From Glossina fuscipes (Eukaryota; Arthropoda; Insecta; Diptera; Glossinidae): 64,000 bases of DNA. This document shows positions 60,405 through 64,000 of this stretch, piece by piece. The translations under genes were made by a program, and so were the position numbers. The number at the start of each line of letters is the position of its first letter. Position 1 is the first letter of the stretch. A model generated the notes under the pieces. The model was not told the origin of the DNA, made no database searches, and saw nothing but the letters and a program-made list of their open reading frames with translations. The stretch lies in contig NW_023998414.1 in the NCBI RefSeq assembly GCF_014805625.2, positions 15,842,253 to 15,906,252 on the forward strand, read 5' to 3'.

Positions 60405-62592
60405 CTTTGCTTCTTCACATACAACATCAATTTGAGAACAAAAATGTCAAGGACATCAATATATTTACTATGCTAACAATAAACAAGTTGTCGCTTAACA
60501 CAACTTTGATTGGTTTTAAGTTTTTAACATTTACCCTCACTGCTATTGTCGAGCATAAGGGTTATGTTGTTATATGCTTTTATATATATATATATATATA
60601 TAGCTTTTTATGTGCACACGCGTGTAAGTAGGACTTTAGCGCTTTAAATACGAGTGGTCGTATGTTGTCGTCATTTTTGATTTTTTCTCTCTCTCTCTTA
60701 AGTCAATCAATACGCATTCAATAAAACGATTGCCTTGGACTTTTTATAGCCTACACCATTGCACCGTTATAGCATATATGTTTGTATTTGTGCGCTTAAA
60801 AAGGTTAAGAACCACATCAAAAATTTTGATAGGTTCATTTAACTAGTTATGAAAGCTTAGAATGCCTTAAGCAACTGCGTCTCCGTTAACGGGAAATATT
60901 CTTTCATATTATTGTCTAAAAACAAACATATTTACGAGCGCTATCATCCCTCCACAAACCACAATTGCGTTCAACAGCAGCTTACAATCGCAACATTCAC
61001 GTGTTCTTCTGTGTGCAGGGTTACTTGGACAGAACCTTTTCGAATATTATTTTGGTCAAAAATTTTCCGCGTTTTTACAAAAACGCAGTAAAGAGATAAG
61101 CAAGAAACTTACGTCAAAATACGTCATGGATATAACATATTTAATTGCGTGAGTGTCCATTCGTCAAGCTGGATATGATTCTACGAACCGGATAATTTAT
61201 ACACAAACTTTTCTTTAAACATTTCTTAGGGGGTCATATGATAAAAAGTCTGCTTAGACGGACAAGACTGAATGCAATGAAACTCTTCCATAAGCTATAC
61301 GCGATAATTTTCAATTATGTTATACCAGGTGATTATGTAAATGTGTGTAAATTTATTTGGTGGCCTCCGTTTGTTGGATCCTTCCTATCCTAGCAATTTG
61401 GATAGCATTTCCTTATAAGTTCTTTAACATACCTTATCCTCCCTTTTTTCTTTTTGAGCCAACTATTGAGTTCTTAAAAAAAAAAAAAAAGTGTCAAGTC
61501 ATTGACAATAATGTAATAGATCAATAGGCCTTCTATATATAAGTCTTAACGCCGATCCTGCCGTTTCGAGCATCAAACAACTTCTACCGCTTAAATCGTT
61601 GTGACTGCAGACATTCCTTTTCAAAGTTGACGAAGAAACCCACCTTTATGGAGTTGGTTGCTAGACGCTAGGTCCGTGAATTTTAATGTTTGATTAAAAG
61701 TGATTTTATGTAAATCTATCTGTTAAATATTCCACTGTTTTCATAAGCAGTTGATTAAGCTTTAAGATTTATTTCGCAACTACGTAAAGAACTTGACGTT
61801 GCCGCTCTTACGCTGAAGGTATGCGGAGGTTTAAATCCACGAACACTAACTTGTTAGTGTCAATTCTTCTTACCTTCCATGTGGTTGCGCTATATATCAA
61901 GTTATTTTTGACTGTCCATTCATCCGATCATTTACACATATCTTTATTGCTATCCCTATTACCATCAGTAACTATGTCGACTGATATCTCCAATCTTTAC
62001 CTAGCATAAAAAATTTCACCTAAACATTGTCAACTGTTGTCTTGTCAACTTGAAAAATCTCAAACTGAATCAACTCATAAGTTCGCTCTGCTGCAAAAAC
62101 TTTAGATATTAGAGATGTTCGCCTCGGTTATTTATATACAATAGGGTTTTCAAAATGTTATGTGACACTTTAGTCAGACTTTCCGTCTTTCACACTTCTT
62201 ACTATATGAAGTTTTTCAAATATTTACAATCATTGTGCACATCGTACACCAAATACTGTATTTGTAAGTAGTGCGGATAAGTGAATCGACATCAGTCTCT
62301 TTTGTGGAAATAGAACGATTACAACATGATTGGTGAAGAAAAGATGTCCTCTATCCTTTCCGTTGAATGTAGTATTCCGCAGCGCTTTCGAAAGATATTT
62401 TTTGTAACTTCTTGTCTAACTTGTTTGCTTCAGTATGCTTTCAGCATGGAATCAATGTTTCGAGCATTTCCATATACCCAGGCCTGTTATAGTTTCTCAC
62501 ACGCCTTCCCTTTCGATGACAATTCAATGTGATGCAGTCATATTTTTTATATATATTCAAAATGACGGATTATTTTTTACTTAACACTTTCG

Positions 62593-62608
62593 TTGATATC
62601 GATATCAA
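62593..62608. promoter_or_regulatory. Perfect 16-bp palindrome containing a DRE-type TATCGATA
   Basis: TTGATATCGATATCAA is self-complementary over 16 bases and has TATCGATA at its centre (62,597-62,604). In Drosophila TATCGATA is the DRE core bound by DREF, usually near promoters of growth genes. No gene start is visible nearby, so a regulatory role is only a possibility. Confidence 0.3.
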
Positions 62609-63669
62609 GTAAAGGGTCTTAAAAGGTCCTGGAATGAATAATTTGTAAAAAAAGCGATTTCTTTCTTCTATAAGCTGGAAAGAGAATTTTTTCCCAGACT
62701 CACTTTATGCGATTGTATTGTAAAAGTTTCATTTAGAAAAAGTAAACTTTGACATAATATATTTTCGATTATTCAGTCCACTTACATGCCTAACACAGAA
62801 TATAATTGCAATGAAGTTTTCAATTATATTGATATCTATGTGTACTAAATGTTAGTTAGATTCGTGTCTGATGTAGGTGGTAAGCCAAAGGTTTACGCGA
62901 CACTTTACAATTGATTAAAGAGTCTACCTTTTGCCACCCGTTTCAACTTCCCAAACTGTACGCATTTCTGTGGTGATGCCGAGACGAATGGACAGACATA
63001 CCTGTGTAAATTCTTTCATTACACGCTATGTTAAGGCGTGTTCAGATAAGTAGGACTTTTTAAAAATAATTTCATTATGAAGAGAAGCGCGATATACTAC
63101 TGCGATTAAGCAGTAACAACATTAATTTGCCGTGAAATATATTTGCGTAAGATTATGCATTATGAATTTTTGCCTCTCATCGAACTTTAGTTAAACTGAA
63201 AAATATATCATCTTAGATGAAAGTAAGCAGACGCATGTAATTAACAGTTGAAAACAATGGCATTCAATTTTGATATGGATATCGGTTAGGGCGCTGCTGG
63301 ACACGGACAACAATTTCCACCCACGACCCATAATGCGGTTTTTAGGAAAATAACATCAAATTGTATTAACATTTGCATGTTTTTTTATTAAAGTATAATG
63401 ACGTGTGTGTGTGTATGTGTGTGGTTTTATGTGTGTGTATGTGTGTATTCTTCTATGAAACTCTTCCGAACTATATTATGCATTTAAAGATTCGAACTTT
63501 GTTGAGAATAATTATCTTTGCATGGTCTGTTTTCTTTTCTTTCGTTTTTTTTTTCTTGTTAAGCACGTCGCTTATCTTTCCTTTCAATTTCTCATCTTTC
63601 TTGAACGTTCAAGGAGTAATTTTACTGGCTTACTGTTACATTTAATACTGTTTTCTTTTTTCGTTCCAG

Positions 63670-63745
63670 CTCTTTGCTGAGTAAACCCGATATCGTCATG
63701 GGAGACTCGATTCGAAAGATGAAGTTCTTAACTCAAACTTTTTAA
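63670..63745 (+). CDS. Candidate terminal exon, unrecognised (24 codons)
   Basis: A very good acceptor (GTTTTCTTTTTTCGTTCCAG, ending at 63,669) is followed, after one base, by an open frame beginning SLLSKPDIVMGDSIRKMKFL and ending at TAA (63,743-63,745). The GC content rises just over this segment. There is no donor site within it, so it would have to be a last coding exon or contain its own start (ATGG at 63,698, 15 codons). No upstream partner exon was found in the window; it could lie far away. I do not recognise the residues. Confidence 0.25.
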
Positions 63746-63960
63746 TCATAATATTGCAATCAGTAAACTAATTATTTTATAAATTTAATCTGCAAACCTT
63801 TGGATACCCTTGAAAATTAAGAGGAGAGCATTCTATATCATTCGCCAGCCATTTGTGTGCATTAACAATAGTCTCTGTCCGTATCTGTGTATATGTTAAT
63901 GTGTGTGTGTGTGTGTGTGTGTGCGTGTTTGCGCCTTTGTATGGATGCGTGTATATACGC

Positions 63961-63992
<32 letters not shown>

Positions 63993-64000
63993 TAACAGCT
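63746..64000. repeat. AT-rich tail with two TG microsatellites
   Basis: No gene. TG arrays lie at 63,900-63,923 and 63,966-63,990, separated by a GT-rich unique segment. Confidence 0.85.

Larger units (their letters stand above)
53836..63669. other. Long non-coding stretch with simple repeats
   Basis: No gene is visible. It contains a TG array at 54,662-54,683, T runs at 55,960-55,973, 57,334-57,367 and 60,372-60,404, A runs at 57,520-57,542 and 61,475-61,490, CATA units at 56,763-56,813, TA arrays near 57,783-57,827 and 60,581-60,602, TTTAA units near 58,975-59,002, a GC island at 59,599-59,632 and the 16-bp palindrome at 62,593-62,608. Open frames here are short and unassignable. Confidence 0.55.

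Noticed and set aside
1..64000. tRNA, rRNA and CRISPR features
   Set aside because: Scanning by eye found no tRNA B-box with a matching acceptor stem, no conserved rRNA blocks and no regularly spaced repeats. A covariance-model search would be needed to exclude small RNAs.

Overview
The window looks like a non-coding stretch of an AT-rich dipteran genome, either intergenic or a very large intron. The pointers to a fly are indirect. Simple repeats are very dense ((TA)n, (CA)n, (GA)n, (CATA)n, A/T homopolymers). Transposon relics are of the kinds common in flies (mariner transposases, Jockey/I-like LINEs). There are also two copies of an interspersed repeat carrying TATACCC...GGGTATA, AACGCCC.GAAGGAAGC and GTCCGTCTGTCCGTCTG motifs, which I recall from tephritid and other higher-fly genomes. 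I cannot name the species. A 100-N gap at 41,553 shows this is a scaffold.

I found no intact gene. The longest open frame (208 codons, minus strand near 31.1-31.7 kb) is a by-product of a CCTG microsatellite. I saw no rRNA, tRNA or CRISPR array by eye, and bacterial-type features do not apply.

Layout. 0-9.8 kb: unique AT-rich DNA with microsatellites, one copy of a short dispersed motif (1.48 kb) and a perfect 20-bp palindrome (8.18 kb). 9.85-10.35 kb: a decayed LINE reverse transcriptase on the plus strand. 10.3-29 kb: simple-repeat-rich, with one coding-like open frame at 16.07 kb. 29.08-29.32 kb: an unusual cluster of palindromes and hairpins. 31-35 kb: CCTG, TC and CTG arrays, then a small acidic open frame on the minus strand. 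36.1-36.8 kb: a mariner transposase relic (minus). 40.85-41.17 kb: the minus-strand copy of the TATACCC repeat, next to the gap. 43.23-43.67 kb: a second mariner relic with its middle deleted. 46.56-47.25 kb: a possible, very decayed LINE segment. 48.19-49.64 kb: the best-preserved element, a 5'-truncated LINE on the minus strand with RT motifs and a short-repeat 3' tail. 51.30-52.22 kb: the TATACCC element bounded by 17-bp inverted repeats. 52.4-53.1 kb: good splice-site pairs flanking short, phase-compatible open exons, the only place where a spliced host gene is plausible. 53.3-53.83 kb: a third transposase relic. 63.67-63.75 kb: a possible terminal exon behind a strong acceptor.

The transposon relics carry stops, frameshifts or deletions, so nothing here encodes a working transposition system. 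The items most worth following are the palindrome cluster at 29.1 kb, the candidate spliced gene at 52.4-53.1 kb and the inverted-repeat element at 51.3 kb.
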